DNA of 30,709 nucleotides, taken from contig DIEW01000080.1 of NCBI GenBank assembly GCA_002418825.1, forward strand, positions 1 to 30,709, read 5' to 3'. Positions 1 through 7,361 of this stretch are shown here, piece after piece. The DNA is from Syntrophaceae bacterium UBA5764. Its GTDB lineage: Bacteria > Desulfobacterota > Syntrophia > Syntrophales > Smithellaceae. A program made the translations under genes and the position numbers. Below the pieces are notes generated by a model. That model was given only the letters and a program-made list of their open reading frames with translations, was not told where the DNA came from and searched no databases. Positions within the stretch are counted from its first letter, which is position 1. Each line of letters begins with the position of its first letter.

Positions 1-2
1 GT

Positions 3-1034
3 CATCGCGGCGCCGGTCTGGGCGGAGGTCACGACGAGAGGGAGCAGACGCTCAATCAGCTCCTCGTGGAAATGGACGGTTTCGAATCCAATGAAGGCGT
101 AATTCTTATTTCCGCCACCAATCGTCCGGATGTTTTGGATCCCGCGCTTCTGCGGCCGGGACGATTTGACCGTCAGGTAGTCGTGCCGCTTCCCGATGTA
201 AAGGGAAGGGAAAAAATATTTGAAGTCCACGCGCGTAATGCGCCTATTGCCGAAGACGTGAGCTTTGCGGTTCTGGCCAGGGGAACGCCCGGCACTTCCG
301 GAGCCGACATAGAAAATCTGATTAACGAGGCTGTTCTTAATGCCGCGCGGGCTAGCAGAGACAAGGTTACCATGAGTGATTTTGAGTTCGCCAAGGACAA
401 AATTCTGATGGGCACGGAGCGTAAAAGCATGGTAATCAGTGAACAGGAAAAGCGCAACACATCCTACCATGAAACAGGCCATGCCTTGGTGGCGCGGCTC
501 ATTCCCGGGACGGATCCCATTCACAAAGTGACGATTATTCCCCGGGGCAGGGCGCTGGGTGTGACGCAGCAATTGCCGATTGACGAAAAGCATACCTATC
601 CGCGGGAATATCTGGAAAAAAATATTTCTATATTACTGGGCGGGCGCGCCGCCGAAGAATTGGTTTTGGATGATTTTACCACCGGCGCGGGAAACGACAT
701 CGAACGGGCGACTAATCTGGCCAGAAAAATGGTTTGTGAATGGGGCATGAGTGACAAATTGGGACCGCTAAGTTACGGGAAAAAAGAAGAACAGATATTC
801 CTGGGGCGTGAATTTGCCACACACAAGGATTACAGCGAAGAGACGGCAAAAAATATCGACGCGGAAATTATCGCCATTGTCATGCGAAACTATGAAAGAG
901 CAAAGAAACTCCTTGGTGAACATATAGATTTATTGCATAAAGTAGCCGGAGAACTTCTGGTAAAGGAAGTATTGACCGGCGCGGAAATTGACGAGATGAT
1001 CGGCGATGCCCTGCCGAAAGAATCAGCCGGTTGA
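3..1034 (+). CDS. ftsH: FtsH, ATP-dependent zinc metalloprotease (5' end outside window)
   Basis: This is the C-terminal 343 residues of the membrane-bound AAA+ protease that degrades misfolded membrane proteins and some short-lived regulators. The frame is already open at base 3 and reads through a conserved AAA segment (GAGLGGGHDEREQTLNQLL) before an apparent GTG at 66, so that GTG is not the start. Seen next are the second region of homology (NRPDVLDPALLRPGRFDRQ, with arginine fingers), the zinc motif HETGH at 468-482 and the third-ligand region GAGNDIERATNLARKMV. Family members are about 600-650 residues, so the N-terminal transmembrane part and the Walker motifs lie to the left. folP follows after about 70 bases, the common ftsH-folP order. 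HETGH rather than HEAGH is a mild variant that keeps both histidines and the catalytic Glu. Identification is near certain. Confidence 0.97.
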   Translation, partial: HRGAGLGGGHDEREQTLNQLLVEMDGFESNEGVILISATNRPDVLDPALLRPGRFDRQVVVPLPDVKGREKIFEVHARNAPIAEDVSFAVLARGTPGTSGADIENLINEAVLNAARASRDKVTMSDFEFAKDKILMGTERKSMVISEQEKRNTSYHETGHALVARLIPGTDPIHKVTIIPRGRALGVTQQLPIDEKHTYPREYLEKNISILLGGRAAEELVLDDFTTGAGNDIERATNLARKMVCEWGMSDKLGPLSYGKKEEQIFLGREFATHKDYSEETAKNIDAEIIAIVMRNYERAKKLLGEHIDLLHKVAGELLVKEVLTGAEIDEMIGDALPKESAG

Positions 1035-1106
1035 TTTTTTCCACACCGTCTTGATGAATATCTGTGTGATACATATCGATAATATTCAATTAAGATATTT
1101 GTTTTG

Positions 1107-2309
1107 GTGCTTTTTGTGAGAACCATAGATATAAAAAATATATCCGAAGCGGCGGTTGTTTTCAGGAAAATCGGTGTTGATCCTTATGGAATCGCCGCCA
1201 TGGCCCAAAAAACTGTTAACGCCAACATCCTGCTGAGAAGGCAGCCATGTAAAGTAGCCAACATCATTAAACAGGAAATGCTTTCCGTGGGAGGGGATGC
1301 CGCCGTGGCGCGCGGCAGCGTTTCCTGCGCTTTAGAATCCAGCGATGTTTTGATTATGGGAACGCAAAAGCAAATTCTTGCTCTGGCGAAAAAAATTGAA
1401 AACCAACCTTTCGGTTTGAGCAAAATTTCCGCCGATTTGGTCGAGCTACTGCACAACATCAACAAAAGCAAACTTATTTTGAAGACATCACGCCGCAAAA
1501 TCAGAATCGGCGATAAAACTCTGGTTATGGGCATCCTTAACGTAACGCCGGATTCTTTTTCTGACGGAGGTCTTTTTTACGGGCAGGAGAAAGCAATTGA
1601 GCACGGACTGAAAATGGCAGATGAAGGCGCGGATATTATCGATATCGGAGGTGAATCCACGCGGCCCGGTTCCGACGCGGTGCCGACAAGCGTGGAATTA
1701 AAGCGTGTGATACCGGTGATTGAAGCGTTGGCGGCAAAGATTAAAATACCCATTTCCATTGACACAAAAAAAGCAAAGGTGGCGGCGCAAGCCCTGGCGG
1801 CGGGAGCAGAAATAATAAATGATATCAGCGCTTTAGGCGGTGATAAGAATATGGCCAAGACGGCGGCTAATACCGGAGCAGGCCTGATTCTGATGCATAT
1901 GCGTGGCACGCCGAAGACAATGCAGAAAGGTGATTTGATTTATGACGATCTGTTGGGAGAGATAATCGACTGTCTGCGAAAAAGCATTGGCAAAGCGATG
2001 CGGGCGGGTGTCAGAAAAGAATGCTTGATTGTTGATCCCGGAATTGGTTTTGGAAAGACTTCGGAGGATAATTATAAAATCATCAGAAATCTGTTTACGC
2101 TTAAGTTATTGGGCTTGCCGGTGATGCTCGGGACGTCACGCAAGGCGTTCATCGGAAACATAACCGGAGATAGGCCAGGGGAAAGGCTGGAGGGAACGGC
2201 GGCCTCAGTCGCCGCGGCAGTCATGAACGGATGCAATATCGTGCGTGTTCACGATGTGGCGGCGATGAAAAAAGTCATTGCTGTCGCGGACTCTATTATC
2301 CGCGCATAA
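1107..2309 (+). CDS. folP: Dihydropteroate synthase with N-terminal extension
   Basis: The enzyme condenses 6-hydroxymethyl-7,8-dihydropterin diphosphate with p-aminobenzoate in cytosolic folate synthesis. The DHPS signatures are all present in the C-terminal 270 residues: GILNVTPDSFSDGG near residue 142, DIGGESTRPG, SIDTKKAKV, INDI, LMHMRG, DPGIGFGKT and GTSRKAFIG, ending in RVHDV. About 130 residues precede the catalytic barrel, whereas E. coli FolP is about 280 residues in all. Extended forms of about 400 residues are known to me from Deltaproteobacteria and some Firmicutes, and the extension has no function I can name. Start choice is uncertain: TTG 1104, GTG 1107 and GTG 1116 are in frame and none has a good Shine-Dalgarno. 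I chose GTG 1107. acpS follows 11 bases after the stop. Confidence 0.93.
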   Translation: MLFVRTIDIKNISEAAVVFRKIGVDPYGIAAMAQKTVNANILLRRQPCKVANIIKQEMLSVGGDAAVARGSVSCALESSDVLIMGTQKQILALAKKIENQPFGLSKISADLVELLHNINKSKLILKTSRRKIRIGDKTLVMGILNVTPDSFSDGGLFYGQEKAIEHGLKMADEGADIIDIGGESTRPGSDAVPTSVELKRVIPVIEALAAKIKIPISIDTKKAKVAAQALAAGAEIINDISALGGDKNMAKTAANTGAGLILMHMRGTPKTMQKGDLIYDDLLGEIIDCLRKSIGKAMRAGVRKECLIVDPGIGFGKTSEDNYKIIRNLFTLKLLGLPVMLGTSRKAFIGNITGDRPGERLEGTAASVAAAVMNGCNIVRVHDVAAMKKVIAVADSIIRA

Positions 2310-2320
2310 AGGGAAAAATA

Positions 2321-2713
2321 ATGATTCACGGTATCGGAATAGACCTTGTAGAAAACGACCGCATTGAAAAGGTTATCCGAAAATGGGGATGTAAATTCTT
2401 GAACAGGGTGTTTTGTGACCGTGAGGTGGAATATTGCGCGAAACATGTCCATAATGCGCCCCATTACGCTGCCCGTTTTGCGGCCAAGGAATCTTTTCTG
2501 AAGGCCTTGGGCATGGGTCTGGGAATGGGCGTGAAAATGAAGGATATAGAGGTTACGCGCGGGGGCGACGGAAAGCCGGAAATTGTCGTGCATGACGGGG
2601 CAAAAAACCAAATCGACAAAAATAAAATAACCCGGATACACCTGAGTCTGACCCATACTGAAAATTATGCCGCTGCTTTTCTTGTGTTGGAAAAGGAGAA
2701 GGAATTGTATTAA
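2321..2713 (+). CDS. acpS: Holo-[acyl-carrier-protein] synthase
   Basis: AcpS transfers the 4'-phosphopantetheine arm of CoA to the serine of apo-ACP, activating it for fatty acid synthesis. The 130-residue length matches the trimeric AcpS type. It starts MIHGIGIDLV, with the metal-binding Asp at residue 8, and has the second signature FAAKESFLKALG with the metal-binding Glu at residue 57. ATG 2321 is chosen because it gives the canonical N-terminus and follows an AAAGGG ribosome site; the open frame extends upstream into folP but without family similarity. It sits between folP and tsaE in a tight operon. The nnr gene that often separates acpS and tsaE in related bacteria is absent. Confidence 0.95.
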   Translation: MIHGIGIDLVENDRIEKVIRKWGCKFLNRVFCDREVEYCAKHVHNAPHYAARFAAKESFLKALGMGLGMGVKMKDIEVTRGGDGKPEIVVHDGAKNQIDKNKITRIHLSLTHTENYAAAFLVLEKEKELY

Positions 2714-2725
2714 GATGTTTAATCA

Positions 2726-3214
2726 ATGAAAAGGGAAAGCTCGCATATTGAAATAATAACATCAAGCGCACAACAGACGAAGGAGATAGCTTGCCTTATT
2801 GGCGGCAAATTAAAAAAAGGTGATATTCTGGCCCTGTCTGGAGAACTTGGCAGCGGAAAAACATGTTTTGTTTCCGGCTTGGCCAGAGGACTGGGAATCG
2901 GCGAAGAGTATAAGATTACGAGTCCCACGTTTACTTTGATAAATGAATATCCGGGCAGGTGCAATCTTTATCATTTTGATGTATACCGCTTAAGCGGATG
3001 CGCCGAATTTGAAGAATTGGGATATGAAGAGTATTTTTGGGGAGACGGGATTGTTGCCATCGAATGGGCGGAGAAAATTGCGCCAATTCTTCCCCCGAGT
3101 ATTTTTTCGATTCAATTCGATTATATCGATGAAAACAGGCGTAAAATAAGAATCAATGGATTGGCGGGTAGGGTAAAGGAGTTGGCCCGGGATTTGGGAA
3201 CGGAGGTCGGTTAG
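2726..3214 (+). CDS. tsaE: TsaE, tRNA t6A-synthesis ATPase
   Basis: TsaE is the P-loop ATPase that drives the TsaB-TsaD complex making N6-threonylcarbamoyladenosine at tRNA position 37. The Walker A motif GELGSGKT is at residues 39-46, followed by the switch-like SPTFTLINEYPG and the LYHFDVYRL strand with Asp85. AIEWAEKI is the usual C-terminal signature. The length of 162 residues is normal. ATG 2726 lies 12 bases after the acpS stop and has only a weak ribosome site, so translation is probably coupled. Its stop codon directly abuts the lysC start codon. TsaB and TsaD are not in this window. Confidence 0.94.
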   Translation: MKRESSHIEIITSSAQQTKEIACLIGGKLKKGDILALSGELGSGKTCFVSGLARGLGIGEEYKITSPTFTLINEYPGRCNLYHFDVYRLSGCAEFEELGYEEYFWGDGIVAIEWAEKIAPILPPSIFSIQFDYIDENRRKIRINGLAGRVKELARDLGTEVG

Positions 3215-4435
3215 ATGGCATTGGTGATTCAAAAGTTTGGTGGCACGTCGGTAGCGAATGTCGAAAAAATAAAAAATGTAGCCAGGAAGGTGATCAAGGA
3301 GAAAGAATCCGGCAATGATGTGGTCGTGGTGTTGTCGGCTATGGCTGGCGAAACAGACAGGCTTATCGCCTTGGCCAATTCGGCAACTGAATCGCCTGAC
3401 GAAAGGGAATTTGATTCATTGATTTCCACAGGTGAGCAGGTAACCGTTTCATTATTATCGATAGTTTTGATTTCCATGGGTTATCGGGCGAAGTCATTTT
3501 TGGGATTTCAGGTAAAAGTAAAAACCGATCAGGCTTATAAAAAAGCGCGTATAAAATATATAGAGGCAAAGGCTATTCGCCGGGAACTGAAAAACGGGAA
3601 AATAGTGGTTGTTGCCGGGTTTCAGGGTGTGGATGAAGAAAATAATATAACCACGCTGGGGCGGGGCGGTTCTGACACCAGTGCGGTGGCGCTGGCCGCG
3701 GCGCTTAAGGCGGATAGATGCGACATATATACGGATGTTGACGGTGTTTATACTACGGACCCGAATGTGTGCGGTAAGGCGCGCAGGTTAAATAAAATAT
3801 CTTACGATGAAATGCTGGAAATGGCTATCACCGGTGCTAAAGTATTACAGCCGCGCTCGGTGGAAATGGCTAAAAAATATAATGTTCCTGTTTACGTTAA
3901 ATCAACGTTTTCGGAAGGGAGGGGGACACTAGTGACGAAGGAGGATAAGGATATGGAGAAAGAAATAGTATCAGGAATAACATACGATAAAGACCAGGCC
4001 AAAATCACAGTTGTTCATGTTCCCGACAAGCCGGGAGTGGCGGCGGCGTTGTTTTCACCTCTATCGGCTAAAAATATCAATGTGGATATGATTATCCAGA
4101 ATGCCAGCCTGGAAGGCTTTACTGACTTGACTTTTACGGTTTCTAAAAAAGATTTGAAGGACGCTCAGAAGATTGTTGAGGAAGCCGCGAGAGTAATCGA
4201 CGCGAAAAAAGTCCAGGTGGACGCTGAAGTGGCGAAGGTATCCATCATCGGCGTCGGCATGGCCAGCCATTCTGGTGTTGCGGCAAAAATGTTTTCCACC
4301 CTGGCTAACGAAGGTGTTAATATCATGATGATCAGCACCTCGGAAATTAAAATTTCCTGCGTGATTCAGAGAAAATATACGGAACTGGCGGTGTCTGTGC
4401 TTCATGACGCGTTTGGTTTGGAAAAGGAAAAATAA
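3215..4435 (+). CDS. lysC: Aspartate kinase (full-length alpha chain)
   Basis: The enzyme phosphorylates aspartate in the first step to lysine, diaminopimelate, threonine and methionine. KFGGTS at residues 7-12 and GRGGSDTSAVALAAAL followed by DIYTDVDGVYTTDP identify the amino-acid kinase domain (about residues 1-235). Tandem ACT domains follow from about 250 to the end (VVHVPDKPGVAAALFSP; KVSIIGVGMASHSGVAAKMF), which bind feedback inhibitors such as lysine or threonine. At 406 residues it is the short monofunctional class. ATG 3215 abuts the tsaE stop and has GGAGG 8 bases upstream. An internal start at 3953 may yield a separate beta chain (listed separately). Its 3' end overlaps the next gene by 32 bases. 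Confidence 0.96.
   Translation: MALVIQKFGGTSVANVEKIKNVARKVIKEKESGNDVVVVLSAMAGETDRLIALANSATESPDEREFDSLISTGEQVTVSLLSIVLISMGYRAKSFLGFQVKVKTDQAYKKARIKYIEAKAIRRELKNGKIVVVAGFQGVDEENNITTLGRGGSDTSAVALAAALKADRCDIYTDVDGVYTTDPNVCGKARRLNKISYDEMLEMAITGAKVLQPRSVEMAKKYNVPVYVKSTFSEGRGTLVTKEDKDMEKEIVSGITYDKDQAKITVVHVPDKPGVAAALFSPLSAKNINVDMIIQNASLEGFTDLTFTVSKKDLKDAQKIVEEAARVIDAKKVQVDAEVAKVSIIGVGMASHSGVAAKMFSTLANEGVNIMMISTSEIKISCVIQRKYTELAVSVLHDAFGLEKEK
3953..4435 (+). CDS. Internal in-frame start giving an ACT-only beta subunit of LysC (putative)
   Basis: Inside lysC, a perfect AAGGAGG at 3938-3944 lies 8 bases before ATG 3953. That ATG is in frame with lysC (codon 247) and sits exactly at the linker between the kinase domain and the ACT domains. 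Translation from it would give a 160-residue polypeptide with both ACT domains and no kinase. Known alpha2beta2 aspartokinases, such as Bacillus subtilis aspartokinase II and Corynebacterium LysC, make their beta subunit from just such an internal start. The site is seen in the sequence; its use is inferred. The encoded residues around it (TKEDKDMEKE) are not so conserved that they would force this base pattern. Confidence 0.65.
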   Translation: MEKEIVSGITYDKDQAKITVVHVPDKPGVAAALFSPLSAKNINVDMIIQNASLEGFTDLTFTVSKKDLKDAQKIVEEAARVIDAKKVQVDAEVAKVSIIGVGMASHSGVAAKMFSTLANEGVNIMMISTSEIKISCVIQRKYTELAVSVLHDAFGLEKEK

Positions 4436-4997
4436 CTGGATAACGATTTCCCCTAATCAATTGAAGGGAATAGTCGCCGTGTGTTTAATTTTGGTGATTA
4501 TTCCCTTTTTTCATCTATTTTATCTTTCTCGCCTCAGTTATGAAGCACCTGATTATACGGAGCAGTTTATCGGCGCGATGGCCGTGGAAATAATCCAGGA
4601 GGAACAAAGAGGGGAAATTTATTTTCTTAAACCGGGGACTTCCGCCGGCGAGTTTTTTCAGATAGCCGGCTTGGGTAAATTGAACACGCAGGATTTTGTT
4701 CTTAGTGAAGGAATGAGCATCATTGTTGACAAAAATGATTCCGGAACAAATGTAGTTGTTTCTGAAATGAATGCCGCGCAAAGGCTGGCCCTGGGTATGC
4801 CTTTGGATATTAATGAGGCAAGTAGGGATGACCTGATTCTTGTAGAGGGAATCGGGGAAGCGACGGCGGAGAAAATTATTGAATTGCGTGAAAAACTCGG
4901 AAGATTTAAAAACATCGAGCAATTGAAGCTCATCAAAGGCATTAAGGAAAAAAGATTGTCCGGCTTAAGAAAATATCTATACGTGAGACGGTCTTAA
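4404..4997 (+). CDS. Membrane-anchored ComEA-like helix-hairpin-helix protein
   Basis: This 197-residue protein has one hydrophobic segment (about 22-42, GIVAVCLILVIIPFFHLFYL), a central region of about 90 residues resembling a short soluble linker domain, and a C-terminal double helix-hairpin-helix (about 134-187: DINEASRDDLILVEGIGEATAEKIIELR). The C-terminal part matches the ComEA-type DNA-binding module, which in competence systems pulls DNA into the periplasm. No other competence gene is nearby, so a DNA-uptake role is only a possibility. ATG 4404 overlaps the lysC end by 32 bases and has no ribosome site of its own; TTG 4413 is an alternative. It is the last gene of the operon, convergent with the transglycosylase 13 bases away. 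Confidence 0.8.
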   Translation: MTRLVWKRKNNWITISPNQLKGIVAVCLILVIIPFFHLFYLSRLSYEAPDYTEQFIGAMAVEIIQEEQRGEIYFLKPGTSAGEFFQIAGLGKLNTQDFVLSEGMSIIVDKNDSGTNVVVSEMNAAQRLALGMPLDINEASRDDLILVEGIGEATAEKIIELREKLGRFKNIEQLKLIKGIKEKRLSGLRKYLYVRRS

Positions 4998-5010
4998 AAG
5001 CAGATTTTTA

Positions 5011-5643
5011 TTATTTTTTGAAATCGTCGAAATAACTAAGAACACGCCGGATGTAATTCTGCGTCTCGCGGAAAGGCGGGATGTTGTTGCCGTATTTGGC
5101 TACTGCTGTTTCTCCCGCGTTATAGGCCGCCAAAGCAAGTCGTAAATCACCCTTGTATACATTGAGGAGATAGCGCAGGTAACGGACACCGCCTTCGATA
5201 TTGTTTTCCGGCTGAAATACATCGTCTACCTGCAGGGCATAAGCCGTTGAAGGCATCAGCTGCATGAGTCCTTGTGCTCCTACAGGCGATACTGCGCGAT
5301 GGTTGAAATTTGATTCCGCCTTAATGACAGCTTTAATCAGGGCTTGGTCAATTTTGTACTTACTGGCGGCTTTGGCAATAATATGGTCGTATTTGTTCAC
5401 ATCTATGTCGGAGTGAAAATGCACCCGTTTTTCTTTAAGAATTAAAATATATTTAGCGTTGGGAATAGACGGAACGTTTGTCAAATGCAGAACGCCCTCT
5501 TCATCGACGTATTTGTATATGTCCGCCGATACGCCGGGAATCATAACCGTCATGGAGATAAATAAAAACGAGACAATGAAAACACAATGTAAAGATAATT
5601 TTTTACAAGTGTTGTTGTGACACATAACCGACTTATTTTTCAT
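5011..5643 (-). CDS. Secreted lytic transglycosylase with DUF4124 domain
   Basis: This enzyme cleaves the MurNAc-GlcNAc bond of peptidoglycan to 1,6-anhydro products. A hydrophobic signal sequence (about residues 19-40, ending GVSA) is followed by a DUF4124-like segment (DIYKYVDEEGVLHLTNVPS). An SLT domain from about 85 has catalytic Glu110 in KAESNFN, then GAQGLMQLMP, NIEGGVRYL and ALAAYNAGETAV. Length is 210 residues from ATG 5643. That codon lies only 6 bases from a TATAAT box, so either the message is leaderless or the start is the Met at residue 7 (ATG 5625, 204 residues), which would leave the signal peptide intact. It is apparently monocistronic with its own promoter. Confidence 0.9.
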   Translation of the reverse strand: MKNKSVMCHNNTCKKLSLHCVFIVSFLFISMTVMIPGVSADIYKYVDEEGVLHLTNVPSIPNAKYILILKEKRVHFHSDIDVNKYDHIIAKAASKYKIDQALIKAVIKAESNFNHRAVSPVGAQGLMQLMPSTAYALQVDDVFQPENNIEGGVRYLRYLLNVYKGDLRLALAAYNAGETAVAKYGNNIPPFRETQNYIRRVLSYFDDFKK

Positions 5644-5649
5644 TGACGT

Positions 5650-5678
5650 ATTATAATAAATCGAAATATTTTGTTCAA
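5650..5678 (-). promoter_or_regulatory. Sigma-70-type promoter of the lytic transglycosylase
   Basis: Read on the minus strand, TTGAAC (5673-5678) and a perfect TATAAT (5650-5655) are 17 bases apart. The expected transcription start, about 7 bases beyond the -10 box, falls on or next to the ATG at 5643. This makes a leaderless mRNA, or use of the downstream ATG at 5625, the likely outcome. Confidence 0.6.
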
Positions 5679-5702
5679 GTATAAAAAGCAGTCATTTATT
5701 TT

Positions 5703-6464
5703 TTATTTGCTTTGAGGATAAAATTGGGACAGAACCGATGTCGGATCCGTAAGCCCTCCAATGAAACAAACGGGGTACCGGAAACCAATCTTGACCAATT
5801 TTTTCATGCCGTAAATTGCGCGTTCCAACTCCTGAGGCGGCACAGCGACAACGATTTCATCATCAGCAACCTGTCCCATGGATCTTTCACCGAAGCAGGG
5901 AATCGCCAGCGCCGGCTTGCCGGTAAGATAACACTCCGCCAGTGAATCGGCGCACGCTCCCTCTCCGATAAAATGGAAATGGAAGCGTTCATATTTTTCT
6001 TTTTGCAGGCCGCATAAGAACATCATAATCTGAGCGGGGTTGCCGTAAATGGAGACCACTTCCGGTTCGAATTTTTCTTTATACAGCGGTGCGCTAACAG
6101 TTGCTTCCGCGACTGGAATACGCGGGGTTTCACGTTGTTGTTGCAGGGCTTCTTCCGGCGAGCCGAACCATGTTGTCGCAAGCATTTTTGCCTCCGCATT
6201 CATGCTCTTTTCCGTGGCATGGCGTAAACCGTGGATGCGCATGCATCTCTCCCCGAGAGGATCCTCCTTGGTAATGCCGATAGTTTGTTCCATCACTCTT
6301 ACCAGAAAGGGCACCTGACAATAAGTAAACCCTCTTTGTAACCGCGTTACATTTTTAATGCTGTTCAGTTCTTCGGCTTTTTCCAGACGTCTGAAAGCGA
6401 CCGGCTCTGTTTTCAAACGCAACAATGACTTCAGTTCCTCAGAAATTTTTGCCCAATTAAACAT
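5703..6464 (-). CDS. DUF169 family protein
   Basis: This soluble protein of 253 residues matches the DUF169 family by its order of motifs: a short N-terminal helix (WAKISEELKSLLRLKTEPVAF), the Cys segment FTYCQVPFLVR, a central SIYGNPAQIMMFLCGL, an EGACADSLAECYLTGKPALAIPCFGERS block and the C-terminal VVAVPPQELERAIYGMKKL. No signal peptide or membrane segment is seen. The family is common in anaerobic bacteria and methanogens and has no established biochemical role; conserved cysteines hint at metal or thiol chemistry, which is inference. ATG 6464 has an AAAGGGA ribosome site. It lies 28 bases after an SDR oxidoreductase and probably shares its transcript. Confidence 0.85.
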   Translation of the reverse strand: MFNWAKISEELKSLLRLKTEPVAFRRLEKAEELNSIKNVTRLQRGFTYCQVPFLVRVMEQTIGITKEDPLGERCMRIHGLRHATEKSMNAEAKMLATTWFGSPEEALQQQRETPRIPVAEATVSAPLYKEKFEPEVVSIYGNPAQIMMFLCGLQKEKYERFHFHFIGEGACADSLAECYLTGKPALAIPCFGERSMGQVADDEIVVAVPPQELERAIYGMKKLVKIGFRYPVCFIGGLTDPTSVLSQFYPQSK

Positions 6465-6492
6465 AGTGTTCCCTTTCTGTCTTATTTTTTAT

Positions 6493-7245
6493 TTAAATGG
6501 TGGCACCGCCATCCACTGCAATTACTTGACCCGTAATATAGCTTGACGCATCAGAGGCAAGAAAAAGTATGGCGCCGACCATTTCTTCCGGTTCGGCGGG
6601 ACGTCCCAGTGGCGTTCTGCTCATGGCAATGGTGAGGATGTCTTTGTTGCTCCATAAAGCCTCGCTGAATTTTGTTTTTGTAAGACCCGGCGCCACGGTG
6701 TTGACGCGAATATTGTACTGAGCCCATTGTTGGGCCATTACTTTTGTCGCCATAATTACGCCTGCTTTGCTGATGGAGTAAACCGGCAGTATATCCGGCG
6801 TGATGCCGGCAATGGAGGCGATGTTAACAATTTTTCCCCCGCCTTGCCCTTTCATTATTTTAGCTACCGTCTGACTTAAAAAAAACAGGCCTTTGAGGTT
6901 GAGATTCATAATTGAGTCCCAGGCGCGCTCGTCTATATCCATGGCCGAAGCCATGCTTGGATTTGTGGCGGCGTTATTTACCAGGATATCGATTTTCCCA
7001 AATTCCTCCGTTACTTTTTTTACCAGATTGTTTATGTCTTCCGTTCTTCCGACATGCGCCGCGACGGGCAGGCATTTCCTCCCCATGTCCTTTATTTGAG
7101 CGGCTACTTTTTCCAGGTCGGGAAGTTTGCGGCTGGCGATGGCCAAATCCGCTCCTGCTTTTGCAATTCCTATTGCCGCTGCATGGCCAATGCCGCGGCT
7201 GGCGCCGGTGATGAGTACAACCTTGTCTTTTAATGATAAATCCAT
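6493..7245 (-). CDS. SDR family NAD(P)-dependent oxidoreductase (FabG-like)
   Basis: This is a classical short-chain dehydrogenase of 250 residues. The nucleotide-binding TGASRGIG is at 13-20 and NNAA at 90-93, and the catalytic tetrad is complete, with Ser144 in IVNIASIAG and Tyr156/Lys160 in YSISK. The C-terminus YITGQVIAVDGGATI is the usual ending. The substrate cannot be read from the sequence; 3-oxoacyl-ACP/CoA or another ketone/alcohol pair are typical. ATG 7245 follows a perfect AGGAGGT with 8-base spacing. A near-consensus promoter at 7301-7329 drives it, and the DUF169 gene follows, so the two may form a two-gene unit. Confidence 0.92.
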   Translation of the reverse strand: MDLSLKDKVVLITGASRGIGHAAAIGIAKAGADLAIASRKLPDLEKVAAQIKDMGRKCLPVAAHVGRTEDINNLVKKVTEEFGKIDILVNNAATNPSMASAMDIDERAWDSIMNLNLKGLFFLSQTVAKIMKGQGGGKIVNIASIAGITPDILPVYSISKAGVIMATKVMAQQWAQYNIRVNTVAPGLTKTKFSEALWSNKDILTIAMSRTPLGRPAEPEEMVGAILFLASDASSYITGQVIAVDGGATI

Positions 7246-7292
7246 GGGGAGTTACCTCCTGAACGATTATTTGCTGAAGTTTTATATGTAGA

Positions 7293-7302
7293 ATGACGTC
7301 AT
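7293..7302. promoter_or_regulatory. Palindrome ATGACGTCAT at the SDR transcription start (possible operator)
   Basis: A perfect 10-base palindrome overlaps the -10 box and the predicted start site of the SDR promoter, a position where a bound repressor would block initiation. No regulator gene is adjacent. A short palindrome can occur by chance, so the operator role is inference. Confidence 0.3.
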
Positions 7303-7329
7303 GATAAAAAAAATAAAAATATATGTCAA
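7301..7329 (-). promoter_or_regulatory. Promoter of the SDR-DUF169 unit
   Basis: On the minus strand a perfect TTGACA (7324-7329) is 17 bases from TATCAT (7301-7306). The predicted start near 7294 leaves a leader of about 48 bases with the AGGAGGT site. A ten-base perfect palindrome overlaps the -10 box (separate entry). Confidence 0.6.
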
Positions 7330-7361
7330 GCCGGTAAAAAGGCAACACAAATTATGTTTTA

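Noticed and set aside
2249..2656. Minus-strand open frame of about 135 codons opposite acpS
   Set aside because: Antisense shadow of acpS; the plus-strand protein has all family motifs.
3239..3256. Sigma-54 promoter from TGGCAC in early lysC
   Set aside because: The required GC element at the right distance is missing and the site is inside a coding region of an operon.
5683..5713. Terminator after the DUF169 gene from AAAGCA and TGCTTT
   Set aside because: Only six A/T-rich pairs around a loop of nearly 20 bases; too weak to call, though five T follow on the minus strand.
6912..7211. Plus-strand open frame of about 99 codons opposite the SDR gene
   Set aside because: It lies wholly inside a clear SDR gene on the other strand, has no ribosome site and an Arg/Pro/Leu-rich antisense composition.
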